DNA of 10,476 bases from Acidobacteriota bacterium (GCA_030609975.1 JAUWSR010000111.1:1-10476), one strand, 5' to 3'. Counted from the stretch's first letter, positions 1 through 6,756 are shown. Translations and numbers: made by a program. Notes: generated from the letters alone by a model not told the origin.

Positions 1-1692
1 AAAGAAGACGAGAAGTTTCAGGAAGCCGTAGAAAAATATCTCGATGCTTTCTGGAAATTCTATCCCACCGCTGCCACTCTGGAAGGCTTTCATAAATACG
101 ACAACAAATTGGAAGACCTCAGCAGCAAGAACATCGAAAAGCGCCACAACGAGCTGGACGAGCTCAACCAGGAATTTGTGGCTAAAGTGGACAGATTTGC
201 GCTCAGCCCCGAACTCCAGATCGACCATGAGATCATGGTCGAGGCTTTGGACATGGAGCTCATCCGTCACGAGGCCGTGGTTCCTTGGGCTTACAACCCT
301 CTTTTTTATAACGACATCTTTAGCAATTGTATCCAGAGTTTGCTGACAGGTGACTTTGCCACTCCTGAAGAACGGGCGAAAAATGCGTCCGCCCGGCTTA
401 AAAGCATGGAGAAACTGGTCAAACAAGCCAAGGAAAGCCTGCAAACTCCTGCTCAGATCTACACCGAAACCGCCATTGAGCAGTTCAAGGGCATTATGGA
501 TTTCTATAAGCTGGCGCTGCCCGGGCTGATAAGCGAAGCTCCTGCCTCCCAGAAGACAAAGCTGAATGAAAATATGGTCAAAGCCGTGGCTGCACTGGAA
601 GACTATCAGAATTTCCTCCAGAATGAACTGCTGCCCAAATCCTCAGGCAATTTCCGGTTGGGCGGGGCACACACCCGGATGCTCCGAATCCTCCTCAAAA
701 GTGACCTGTCTATTCAGGAGATCATCGCCCGGGCAACAGCGGATGAAAAGAACATTCGCCGGGATATGGTTCTTGTCTGTGCCCCCTTCTACAAGATCAT
801 GGATCCGCCCTTTGATATGGACAATCCTCCTGCAAACCTGTCAGAAGACCAGTACATCAATGCTGTCATCTCCCACGTCCTGGGAAAGATGAATGAGGAT
901 CATGTCAGCAAAGATGAGTTTTTTCAGATGCTGGAGAATCAAAAGGAACAGATCAAAAACTTCTTCCAGGAAAGAGGGATCATCGAGATTCCTGATGTGG
1001 ATATCAAGCTCAAGGCCGTGCCTGTCACAGAGAGAGGTTATTCCTTCACCCGATTCATCCGGCCAGGCGCTTATCATACTTCCGATGAATACACCTTAGA
1101 AATCGGCGTATTAGCGGATGAAGTTACCGATTCAGATCTCCAATTTATTTTGAAAGAATACAACAATTACTTCATACCCTTTTGGGTGATGCGCAACGTG
1201 TTCCCAGGTGAATTTGTTCCCTATTATATCTCCAACCAAAACACAACTTCGTTGGTGAGGAAACTCAACCCCAATATGCCCATGATCAAGGGATGGCCGG
1301 TGTTCGTAGAAGAGATGATGATCAAATCCGGTTTCGGAAACTATGACCTGAGACTGCGTCTTAACCAGCTCAAATACCTGCTCAAAGCCGCCATGGATTT
1401 AAAGATCGAACTAAACATTCACCAAGGGGGGATGACAGAAGACCAGGCAATTGCCTACATGACGCGGATGGGATTCCAGAACGAAGTTGAAGCCAAACAG
1501 AATTGGGACAATATCTGCCTCTACCCAGGTGATGCTATTTTCACCTACGTGGGACTGCAGGAATTCTTGGATATGGAAAAAGCCTACCGACAGAAAATGG
1601 GAGATTCCTACAGCAGAAAGGAATTTCTCAAAAAGGTCCTCAGCTTTGGTAACCTTCCTCTCCGTCATCTCACGAAAAAGATGAACGAATAG
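1..1692 (+). CDS. DUF885-family protein, 5'-truncated by window, probable inactive metallopeptidase homologue
   Basis: The frame is open from the first base, so the true start lies upstream; 563 residues are visible, ending at a TAG. The N-terminal part visible (FWKFYPTAATLEGFHKYDNK) matches the start of the DUF885 domain, where a similar stretch reads like 'PlxATxxGxHxYD'. The C-terminal part (MTEDQAIAYM, LYPGDAIFTYVGLQEF, SFGNLPLRHL) matches the family's end (MTxExAvxyl, spGQAlsYxiGkxe, GslPLxxL). DUF885 proteins are usually exported zincin-like peptidases of about 550-620 residues with HExxPGH(Y/H). At the equivalent place (1192-1215) this protein reads RNVFPGEF, so both zinc-binding His and the catalytic Glu are replaced, and the later EGW is KGW (MIKGWPVFVEE). 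The IH of the late IHxxG segment is kept (NIHQGG). I infer a catalytically dead or functionally diverged paralogue. A signal peptide cannot be judged because the N terminus is missing. Confidence 0.85.
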   Translation, partial: KEDEKFQEAVEKYLDAFWKFYPTAATLEGFHKYDNKLEDLSSKNIEKRHNELDELNQEFVAKVDRFALSPELQIDHEIMVEALDMELIRHEAVVPWAYNPLFYNDIFSNCIQSLLTGDFATPEERAKNASARLKSMEKLVKQAKESLQTPAQIYTETAIEQFKGIMDFYKLALPGLISEAPASQKTKLNENMVKAVAALEDYQNFLQNELLPKSSGNFRLGGAHTRMLRILLKSDLSIQEIIARATADEKNIRRDMVLVCAPFYKIMDPPFDMDNPPANLSEDQYINAVISHVLGKMNEDHVSKDEFFQMLENQKEQIKNFFQERGIIEIPDVDIKLKAVPVTERGYSFTRFIRPGAYHTSDEYTLEIGVLADEVTDSDLQFILKEYNNYFIPFWVMRNVFPGEFVPYYISNQNTTSLVRKLNPNMPMIKGWPVFVEEMMIKSGFGNYDLRLRLNQLKYLLKAAMDLKIELNIHQGGMTEDQAIAYMTRMGFQNEVEAKQNWDNICLYPGDAIFTYVGLQEFLDMEKAYRQKMGDSYSRKEFLKKVLSFGNLPLRHLTKKMNE

Positions 1693-1728
1693 CTGGAAAT
1701 CCATTCCAAATATATCGCAATTATGATG

Positions 1729-1749
1729 GGTCCGTTTTCCGAACGGGCC
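1729..1749 (+). terminator. Hairpin between the DUF885 gene and the TatD gene, weak intrinsic terminator candidate
   Basis: GGTCCGTT and AACGGGCC form an eight-pair stem (one T-G wobble) around the loop TTCCG, 37 nt after the DUF885 stop. It is followed by TCTTTGTG, a poor U tract. It could terminate the DUF885 transcript or act as an mRNA end-stabilising hairpin; the next gene begins only 17 nt further on. Confidence 0.45.
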
Positions 1750-1765
1750 TCTTTGTGAAACAACA

Positions 1766-2554
1766 ATGTTAGTCGATTCACACGCCCACCTCAGCATGGA
1801 TGCTTTCAACGATGACCGGGAAGAGGTCATTCAACGGGCGTTTCAATCAGGAATTCAGGCAATTCTCTGTCCCGGAGAGGTGACCGAAGCAGAGAACCTG
1901 ACCAGAACTTTGAGTCTTGCAGAACATTATCCCAACATCATCGCCTCTGCTGGAATACATCCCCACCAAGCCAAGGATTTTTCAGAAGACGCCCTGAGGA
2001 CAATCGCAGGGCTGGCAAAAAAAGGGCTCATTCATGCCATAGGTGAGATCGGCCTGGATTTCCACTATAACTTTTCATCTGCAGAAACACAGATCGAAAC
2101 CTTTCGACACCAGCTGCGTTTGGCAGAAAATCTAAAGCTTCCCGTGATCATTCACAGCCGTCTGGCCGAAGAGGCCGTCGCCCAGGCACTGGCTCAAGAA
2201 AACTTTACTCAAGGCGGCGTCTTACACTGCTTCACCGAAAGTTTTGATTTTGCACAGAACATGCTCGAACACAACTTCTACATTTCGTTTTCCGGGATCG
2301 TCACCTTTCCCAACGCGCTTGCAATTCGTGAAACCGCCAGAAAACTTCCTCTTGAGAAAATTCTGGTTGAAACGGACTCTCCCTATCTGACTCCGGTTCC
2401 CCACAGAGGCAAGATCAAACGAAACGAACCCTGGCTGGTCAAAGAAACCGCTCGGTTCTTAGCTGACATAAAACAACTTTCTGAGGCCGAATTCGCGCGT
2501 GCCACCACACAAAACTTCGAGGCTTGTTTTATGTTTGAAATTAAGAATCTATGA
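1766..2554 (+). CDS. TatD-family metal-dependent hydrolase (DNase)
   Basis: This is a 262-residue TIM-barrel amidohydrolase-type protein of normal length for the TatD/YcfH family (about 260). All metal-site motifs are present: the N-terminal HAH (H6, H8 in LVDSHAHL), Glu94 in GEIGLDFHY, His130 in PVIIHSR, His154 in GGVLHCF and Asp204 in VETDSPYLTP. The family members studied are divalent-metal 3'-5' exonucleases acting on DNA or RNA in the cytoplasm, linked to DNA repair and possibly D-aminoacyl-tRNA turnover. Which of TatD, YcfH or YjjV is the orthologue cannot be told from one sequence. The start is fixed by homology because the HAH motif must sit within the first ten residues; no good Shine-Dalgarno is visible before it. 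It is followed after 49 nt by the polyprenyl synthase gene and may be co-transcribed with it. Confidence 0.93.
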   Translation: MLVDSHAHLSMDAFNDDREEVIQRAFQSGIQAILCPGEVTEAENLTRTLSLAEHYPNIIASAGIHPHQAKDFSEDALRTIAGLAKKGLIHAIGEIGLDFHYNFSSAETQIETFRHQLRLAENLKLPVIIHSRLAEEAVAQALAQENFTQGGVLHCFTESFDFAQNMLEHNFYISFSGIVTFPNALAIRETARKLPLEKILVETDSPYLTPVPHRGKIKRNEPWLVKETARFLADIKQLSEAEFARATTQNFEACFMFEIKNL

Positions 2555-2603
2555 TGTTAAAATACCCCCCGGATAAAATGGATATAGGAACAAACTGAGC
2601 ACA

Positions 2604-3626
2604 ATGGAGAAGCAGGACCAGGAATTTATAAACAAACACCTTGGTGAAAGCCGCCCTCTGCAGGCGCTCTACCAGAACATCCAAGAAGATATGGATAAGG
2701 TGGAGACAACCCTTAAGATTTTCACAGACTCCCCGAACAAAATCATTTCCGAGATCAGCGGCTATCTTTTTCAAAGGTCAGGAAAAAGGATCAGGCCGGC
2801 CCTGGTCATGCTTTGTTCCAAGCTATTCGGTTATCAGGGAGAAGAACACATCCTGCTGTCCGCCCTGATTGAGACCATTCACACGGCCAGCTTGCTCCAC
2901 GATGATATCATTGATAACTCCGATACACGCCGAGGAAGGGACACCGTCCATACGCGTTGGGGACCGAATATCACAGTCCTCCTGGGAGATTATCTTTATA
3001 TCAAAACCATCGCTCTCTCCCTGAATAGTTCCCGTCAGGAATTCATTCAAATCCTGACCGATGTTTCCGCCCGGATGATCGAAGGCGAACTCCACGAGTA
3101 CTATGTAAGCGGCAACCTCGACCTCCAAGAGGAAGAATACCTGGATATCATTGACAAAAAAACCGCTGCCCTTTTTTCCGCTTCCTGTCATATTGGGGCG
3201 CTCTTGGGCGATGCCTCGCAAGCCGAACAAAAAGCGCTGGCTGAATACGGGACCAGCATTGGAATGTCTTTCCAGATCATTGACGACCTGCTCGATTATT
3301 CCGGAAACGCGCAAACTCTGGGAAAACCCGTACTCTCTGACATAACCGAAGGCAGGATAACCCTACCGCTGATCTATACGCTCCAGAACGACGGCCAGCA
3401 GAACCGGAAGCGCCTACAAGAGCTGTATAATTCACAAGAGCTGGAAGAATCCGCCAAAGATGAGATACTGCAAATCGTAGGCTCTAATGGCGCCTTGGAT
3501 TACACCTTTCAGAAAGCTCAGGAATATACACAAAAATCCCAAGAACTTCTCCAGATACTACCGGATACTGTTTACCGAGAGTCCTTGGCTCTGCTTCCCG
3601 AGTTTGTTCTCACCCGAAATAAATAG
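2604..3626 (+). CDS. Trans-polyprenyl diphosphate synthase (long-chain, IspB/HepT type)
   Basis: This 340-residue all-helical prenyltransferase condenses isopentenyl diphosphate onto an allylic diphosphate to make the polyprenyl tail of respiratory quinones. Visible motifs are GKRIRP (60-65) for IPP binding, the first aspartate-rich motif DDIID at 100-104 followed by TRRG (108-111), the KKTA segment (185-188), the second aspartate-rich motif DDLLD at 227-231, and GKP at 240-242. The residue five before the first motif is a small Ala (HTASLLHDD), and there is no bulky aromatic there; this is the pattern of long-chain (C30 and above) synthases rather than geranyl or farnesyl synthases. The exact chain length cannot be read from sequence. 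The N terminus is about 20 residues longer than in typical IspB, and no strong Shine-Dalgarno supports the ATG, so the start could lie slightly downstream. It sits between the TatD and CYTH genes on the same strand. Confidence 0.92.
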   Translation: MEKQDQEFINKHLGESRPLQALYQNIQEDMDKVETTLKIFTDSPNKIISEISGYLFQRSGKRIRPALVMLCSKLFGYQGEEHILLSALIETIHTASLLHDDIIDNSDTRRGRDTVHTRWGPNITVLLGDYLYIKTIALSLNSSRQEFIQILTDVSARMIEGELHEYYVSGNLDLQEEEYLDIIDKKTAALFSASCHIGALLGDASQAEQKALAEYGTSIGMSFQIIDDLLDYSGNAQTLGKPVLSDITEGRITLPLIYTLQNDGQQNRKRLQELYNSQELEESAKDEILQIVGSNGALDYTFQKAQEYTQKSQELLQILPDTVYRESLALLPEFVLTRNK

Positions 3627-3664
3627 GCACTGCCGCACTTTACACCCGAGCATTCAGAATAAAA

Positions 3665-4195
3665 ATGCTAGAAATCGAAGTAAAGATCAAGATCGATGAC
3701 GTGGACGCAGTGCGGAGTAGGCTGGAAAAACAGGGAGCTGTCCTCTTCCGTGACCGGCATTATGAAAGCAATACCCTGTATGACTTCCGGGACAGCCTGC
3801 TATACTCAAAACAGAATGCGCTCAGGATCAGAGAAAAGAACAAAAAGGGTTTTTTAACCTTTAAAGGTGCAAAACAGAGATCACGCAAGTTCAAGATCAG
3901 ACAAGAATACGAGACCGAAGTCAAAAACGTTAAGCATCTCCGCAAGATCCTTCAGTCTCTAGGACTGATCCCAGTATTCCAATACCAGAAATATCGTACG
4001 GTATATCGAAAAAAAAAGTTATTGATATGTTTGGATGAAACCGCCGTGGGCAATTTCATTGAATTAGAGGGAGATCAAAGCGATATCGTTAGGTTTGCAA
4101 CTGCCTTGGGTTTTACCAAACAGGATTTCATTAAAGACGACTATATACAGCTTTTAAAACAGACAGGCGACAAAAAAATCTATAAACAGCTTTGA
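3665..4195 (+). CDS. CYTH-domain protein (class IV adenylate cyclase / triphosphatase family, CyaB-like)
   Basis: The 176-residue protein begins with the hallmark ExExK motif (E3, E5, K7 in MLEIEVKIKI). It continues with the basic and acidic strands that line a triphosphate tunnel: LRIREK, FLTFKG, RQEYETEV and FIELEGD. Length fits a single CYTH domain of the CyaB/thiamine-triphosphatase type; there is no CHAD domain. Members cleave triphosphate-containing substrates with divalent metal: class IV adenylate cyclases make cAMP, while others hydrolyse thiamine triphosphate or inorganic triphosphate. Sequence alone does not separate these, and many genomes label such genes class IV cyclase without proof. 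The start is chosen because ExExK must be N-terminal; the ribosome binding site is weak. It lies 38 nt after the polyprenyl synthase and its stop is 1 nt from the converging omega-subunit gene. A run of nine A lies at 4009-4017. Confidence 0.88.
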   Translation: MLEIEVKIKIDDVDAVRSRLEKQGAVLFRDRHYESNTLYDFRDSLLYSKQNALRIREKNKKGFLTFKGAKQRSRKFKIRQEYETEVKNVKHLRKILQSLGLIPVFQYQKYRTVYRKKKLLICLDETAVGNFIELEGDQSDIVRFATALGFTKQDFIKDDYIQLLKQTGDKKIYKQL

Positions 4196-4196
4196 A

Positions 4197-4631
4197 CTAC
4201 TTTTTAGCTTTTGTACCCTTAGGTTTTTCTTCTTTAGCCTCTTTAGTTTCTTTTGCTTCTTTAGCTTCTTCAGCTTCCTTAGGTTCTTTAGGTTCCTTCT
4301 TCTCTTTTTTCTTCGCTACTTTTTTTGCGGCTTTCTTCTTAGGTTTCACTTTAGGTTCAGCGGGCTCCTCTATAGAAAGTGTCAAAGTCGGCTTGCTCGG
4401 CAGTTTCGCACTTACGATGAGATCTTCCTCCACTTCGCTGACCTCATCCACAGGGGTTTCGATGAGCTCAAACTCGATCAGGCCCTGTTCCACCTCTTCT
4501 TGTGCGATGCGGATCAGATTCTTTGACTCGGAATTTATTTTGGGCTTGGCCCCTTTCAAGAGCTCTTTGGCACGCTTGGCGGCTAGAATGACAAAACGGA
4601 ATTTGCTATCGATGTCGGCGTAATCTTTCAC
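4197..4631 (-). CDS. rpoZ: DNA-directed RNA polymerase omega subunit with Lys/Ala/Glu-rich C-terminal tail
   Basis: The first 60 residues match omega: DSKFRFVILAAKRAKELL (8-25) corresponds to the conserved helix with the A-A-x-RA core, and IAQEEVEQGLIEFE to the 'ai-EixxGkI' segment. Omega is a small RNA polymerase subunit that clamps the beta' C terminus, aids core assembly and in many bacteria contributes to the ppGpp site. The start is GTG at 4631, with AAGGAGA at 4641-4647 upstream. Residues from about 94 to 144 form a low-complexity tail of Lys, Ala, Glu and Pro, beginning KVKPKKKAAKKVAKKK and continuing as KEP/KEA/KET triplets. This tail makes the protein 144 residues against about 70-110 for typical omega. 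It is probably disordered and could bind nucleic acid, like histone H1-type tails. No gmk gene lies next to it, unlike many bacteria. Confidence 0.82.
   Translation of the reverse strand: MKDYADIDSKFRFVILAAKRAKELLKGAKPKINSESKNLIRIAQEEVEQGLIEFELIETPVDEVSEVEEDLIVSAKLPSKPTLTLSIEEPAEPKVKPKKKAAKKVAKKKEKKEPKEPKEAEEAKEAKETKEAKEEKPKGTKAKK
4218..4308 (-). repeat. Degenerate 9-bp coding repeat in the omega-subunit tail
   Basis: On the plus strand the sequence cycles through variants of TTCTTTAGC / CTCTTTAGT / TTCCTTAGG with a period of nine bases. On the coding strand each unit encodes a Lys-Glu-X triplet (X is Ala, Pro or Thr). The units are imperfect, so this is an aged coding microsatellite. Such tracts can gain or lose whole triplet units without breaking the frame. 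Confidence 0.65.
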
Positions 4632-4714
4632 CTGAAACTATCTCCTTGCTGAATATATCCTGAATTTTCTATATCGCGAATAATCCAGGTTAAATGACTC
4701 TTATTTAAGGAAAT

Positions 4715-4743
4715 ACCATATCAAAAAACGCCAAACAATTCAA
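4715..4743 (-). promoter_or_regulatory. Possible sigma70-type promoter for rpoZ
   Basis: On the minus strand TTGAAT (4738-4743) and TATGGT (4715-4720) are separated by 17 bp, each matching the sigma70 consensus at four of six positions. It lies about 85 bp upstream of the rpoZ GTG within an AT-rich divergent intergenic region. Other weak -10-like boxes exist in the same AT-rich stretch, so the exact promoter is uncertain. Confidence 0.35.
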
Positions 4744-4811
4744 TGATTTATGTATCGCCGCTTATTCATCCTGTTTTTTTTGTTTTCCCGTTCATTTTAA
4801 GTGAAATTCAA

Positions 4812-4840
4812 TTCCATCTCCGTTGGGACTGTGCTACAAT
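4812..4840 (+). promoter_or_regulatory. Extended -10 promoter for the ATPase/J-like gene pair
   Basis: TGCTACAAT (4832-4840) is an extended -10 element (TGnTAnAAT), with a poor -35 (TTCCAT, 4812-4817) 17 bp upstream. Transcription would begin near 4847, giving a leader of only about 25 nt before the ATG at 4871. The position directly before the gene and the match at the -10 make this a fair candidate. Confidence 0.5.
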
Positions 4841-4843
4841 GAT

Positions 4844-4864
4844 TTTTCCCTTTTTCAGGGAAAA
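4844..4864 (+). other. Inverted repeat immediately before the ATPase start codon
   Basis: TTTTCCC (4844-4850) and GGGAAAA (4858-4864) form a perfect seven-pair stem around the loop TTTTTCA. The right arm supplies the only purine-rich stretch before the ATG at 4871, so folding could hide the ribosome binding site. If transcription starts near 4847 part of the left arm is lost, in which case the repeat might instead be a DNA-level operator. Confidence 0.4.
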
Positions 4865-4870
4865 TGAGCC

Positions 4871-5827
4871 ATGAGTCAAGAATTCGACGTTCCCATTCTA
4901 GCTGCACATAGTGAAAGCAGCCGTACAATTTGGGCCATCGGCGGCGGCAAAGGTGGAACCGGGAAAAGTTTTGTAGCCGCGAATCTAGGGATCCTTCTTG
5001 CACAGGAAGGCGAGGATGTCGTCCTTATAGATGCAGATCTGGGTGGCCCCAACCTCCACACTTTTTTAGGGATGAAAGAAACCCGCGTCGATCTCGGGCA
5101 TTTTTTAACCAATCGCATAACCTCCCTAAAAGACGCCGCCATCCCCACTCCCTTTGAGCGCCTTCATTTGGTTAAGGGGACGGAAAGCGTTCTCTTCACA
5201 GCCAATTTGAACTATTTTAAAAAACTCAAGCTGATCCGGCATATCAAGACATTCGAGTCCAAACGCGTCATCATCGATATCGGGACCGGATCCGCCTACA
5301 ACTGTGTCGACTTTTTCCTTCTCTCCAATCCGGGAATCCTGGTGATCAATCCTGAACCAACCTCCATTGAAAATGCCTATTACTTCTTGAAATCCTGCAT
5401 TATCCGTTTATTAAAAATGTATATCAACCACTACCAGATCCAGGATCTGGTTAAAAAAGTCTCAGAACAGATCCAGGACACCTCGAAATCGATCTACAGC
5501 TTCTTAAGCGAGGTCATCTCACAGGATAAATATTACGCCGATCTCCTCTTCAGCGCTCTAAAAAATTTCAAACCCCGCCTTATCATCAACAAAGCTGTAG
5601 ATGAGCGGGATGAACTACTGGGACAGTCCATCATCAATGTCGTTCAGAAATACCTGGTCATCGAGCTGAATTACCTGGGGGCGATCCCTATGGACGAACG
5701 AGTGCCCCACAGCTTAAAAAACCTCTACCCTTACATCTGCAAACACGACAAAACCGAAGTTGCACACTCCTTACGTTCCATCGCAGAAAAACTGGTCAAT
5801 AGCAAAAGGAGCCCCTCGCTTTTTTAA
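4871..5827 (+). CDS. MinD/ParA-family (SIMIBI) P-loop ATPase
   Basis: The protein has 318 residues. It carries the deviant Walker A of the MinD/ParA/Mrp class, GGGKGGTGKS at 24-33, with the signature lysine K27 and the P-loop lysine K32. The switch I-like motif IDADLGGPN follows at 53-61, then a Walker B-type strand RVIIDIGTG with D136, and IINKAVD near 238-244 at the adenine-binding position. These ATPases dimerise on ATP and position or load other machines, for example septum, flagella, chromosomes or Fe-S clusters. A helical, Lys/Gln-rich insertion at about 176-232 separates the Walker B half from the IIN motif and is longer than in MinD. No C-terminal amphipathic membrane-targeting helix is obvious. 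The next gene begins 16 nt later, so the two are almost certainly co-transcribed; similar ATPase plus J-like pairs occur in deltaproteobacterial-type genomes (recollection, not checked). The cargo is unknown. Confidence 0.85.
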   Translation: MSQEFDVPILAAHSESSRTIWAIGGGKGGTGKSFVAANLGILLAQEGEDVVLIDADLGGPNLHTFLGMKETRVDLGHFLTNRITSLKDAAIPTPFERLHLVKGTESVLFTANLNYFKKLKLIRHIKTFESKRVIIDIGTGSAYNCVDFFLLSNPGILVINPEPTSIENAYYFLKSCIIRLLKMYINHYQIQDLVKKVSEQIQDTSKSIYSFLSEVISQDKYYADLLFSALKNFKPRLIINKAVDERDELLGQSIINVVQKYLVIELNYLGAIPMDERVPHSLKNLYPYICKHDKTEVAHSLRSIAEKLVNSKRSPSLF

Positions 5828-5842
5828 AACGGGAAGAGCCTT

Positions 5843-6223
5843 ATGAAGCTCAAAAAGATCGAGGATATGAACTTGTATGAGGTCTTAAACCTCATGCCCA
5901 GTTGTTCACAGCAGGATATCGAAAAAGCTTATAAGATCGGCACATTCTCATACAAACAAAACTCTATAGCCCACTATGGTTTGGTCTCTGAGGATGAGCG
6001 GCTGCTTCACCTGCAGCGCATCGAAGAGGCCTTTAAGACCCTGGGAAATCCCAAGAAACGCAAGCGCTATGATGTCATCATATTCCGCTACAAATCTCAG
6101 GCCTACGACAAAGCCTATTACCGCAATGGAACAGAAAAAATGGTTATCGAAGACCTCGATGCCGATTCCCCACCTACTCTCTGGCAAAAACTCAAATCCT
6201 TCTTTAAAAAATCCCAAAACTAA
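5843..6223 (+). CDS. Small J-domain-like protein lacking the HPD motif, partner of the upstream ATPase
   Basis: The 126-residue protein has a J-domain-like helical hairpin. NLYEVLNLMPSCSQQDIEKAY (about 10-30) matches helix I and the start of helix II (xxYevLgvxxxAsxxeIkkAY). RIEEAFKTLGNPKKRKRYD (59-77) matches helix III and the 'AYevLsDpxkRxxYD' end. Between them, where DnaJ has the HPD tripeptide that stimulates Hsp70 ATPase, this protein has KQN (38-40), followed by SIAHYGLVSEDER. It should therefore not be a canonical Hsp70 co-chaperone. A linker and a short C-terminal Lys/Phe-rich helix (LWQKLKSFFKKS) follow; the latter could be an amphipathic membrane or partner contact. GGAAGAG lies before the ATG, and the gap to the ATPase is 16 nt. 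I infer an adaptor for the ATPase. Confidence 0.75.
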   Translation: MKLKKIEDMNLYEVLNLMPSCSQQDIEKAYKIGTFSYKQNSIAHYGLVSEDERLLHLQRIEEAFKTLGNPKKRKRYDVIIFRYKSQAYDKAYYRNGTEKMVIEDLDADSPPTLWQKLKSFFKKSQN

Positions 6224-6305
6224 CATTTGCGCGGGTCATTCACTCGAGTATTAAGGTCGGTTCGCCCGTAAAGGTGTATCTCAGACCGTTTGCTGAACAC
6301 TCATT

Positions 6306-6677
6306 TTAGTACTCCTTCACGATATCATCTTCTGTACCGAAGGCTCCATCCGCTCCTGCAGAAGTGAGACGAAAACTGAGATCGTCGATGATCTCGTATT
6401 TGATATCCCGCCCCCAGCCGTCCTGCTTCCCGGTGGTCAGAGGAGCCCGTCCAAAGACCTCTTTCAAATTCCGGGGAGTTCGTCCCTTGGTGGCCGTGAA
6501 GAGCTCGACCGCTTTCAGCAGCGACATCATATTGGTTTCGGTGAGCCGGTGTTTGGCACGATCAAAAGCGCTGATGGACTCTTCGATCTGAGCAGTCTCA
6601 TTTGTTTTCATGGTGTAAAGGTAAAATACAATGACGGTGGCCAGAAGCAAGATGGCCATAAATCCCCTGATCCTCAT
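6306..6677 (-). CDS. GspG-like pseudopilin (type II secretion / type IV pilus-like), short and atypical
   Basis: The 123-residue protein has one N-terminal hydrophobic helix (about residues 6-22) followed by a coiled amphipathic helix and a small globular end. The end has the GspG-like pattern DGWGRDIKYE then LTSAGADGAFGTEDDI, as in the major pseudopilin's 'DPWGxPYxY...sxGaDGxxGGEdxDI' calcium-binding loop. LLKAVELFTATKGRTPRNLKEV also resembles the GspG 'i-xALexYkxdnGxYPtt' segment. The N terminus reads RGF-MAIL, so a G-F junction like the prepilin cleavage site is present, but the usual Glu at +5 is Leu. GAGGA sits five bases before the ATG. It is transcribed alone, with no other secretion genes in view. 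It may be a minor pseudopilin or a soluble-loop relative tethered in the inner membrane. Confidence 0.7.
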   Translation of the reverse strand: MRIRGFMAILLLATVIVFYLYTMKTNETAQIEESISAFDRAKHRLTETNMMSLLKAVELFTATKGRTPRNLKEVFGRAPLTTGKQDGWGRDIKYEIIDDLSFRLTSAGADGAFGTEDDIVKEY

Positions 6678-6719
6678 GTTTTCCTCACTAGACCAACAAA
6701 AAAAATATCTGACACTTGG

Positions 6720-6747
6720 ATTCTAGCATGATTCTCCCTGAATACAA
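6720..6747 (-). promoter_or_regulatory. Extended -10 promoter for the pseudopilin-like gene
   Basis: On the minus strand TGCTAGAAT (6720-6728) is an extended -10 element, and TTGTAT (6742-6747) lies 16 bp upstream as a partial -35. It is followed by a T-rich initial transcribed region and then GAGGA before the ATG at 6677. It sits between the dehydrogenase terminator and the pseudopilin start, so the pseudopilin gene appears to be its own transcription unit. Confidence 0.55.
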
Positions 6748-6756
6748 ATGGACCTA

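Noticed and set aside
4009..4017. Run of nine A in the CYTH gene as a programmed slippage site
   Set aside because: The zero frame encodes the expected Lys-rich strand and continues into conserved FIELEG, so there is no sign that slippage is needed.
4192..4623. Plus-strand 143-residue frame that looks like a Ser/Leu/Phe-rich membrane protein
   Set aside because: It is the exact complement of the Lys/Ala/Glu-rich omega tail; AAG/GAA/GCT codons read backwards as CTT/TTC/AGC. The omega similarity on the minus strand is real and this frame has none.
6224..6305. Possible terminator between the converging J-like and pseudopilin genes
   Set aside because: Only four-base pairings (GGTC/GACC, GAGT/ACTC) and no T tract could be found; the ACTCGAGT palindrome is too short to mean anything.
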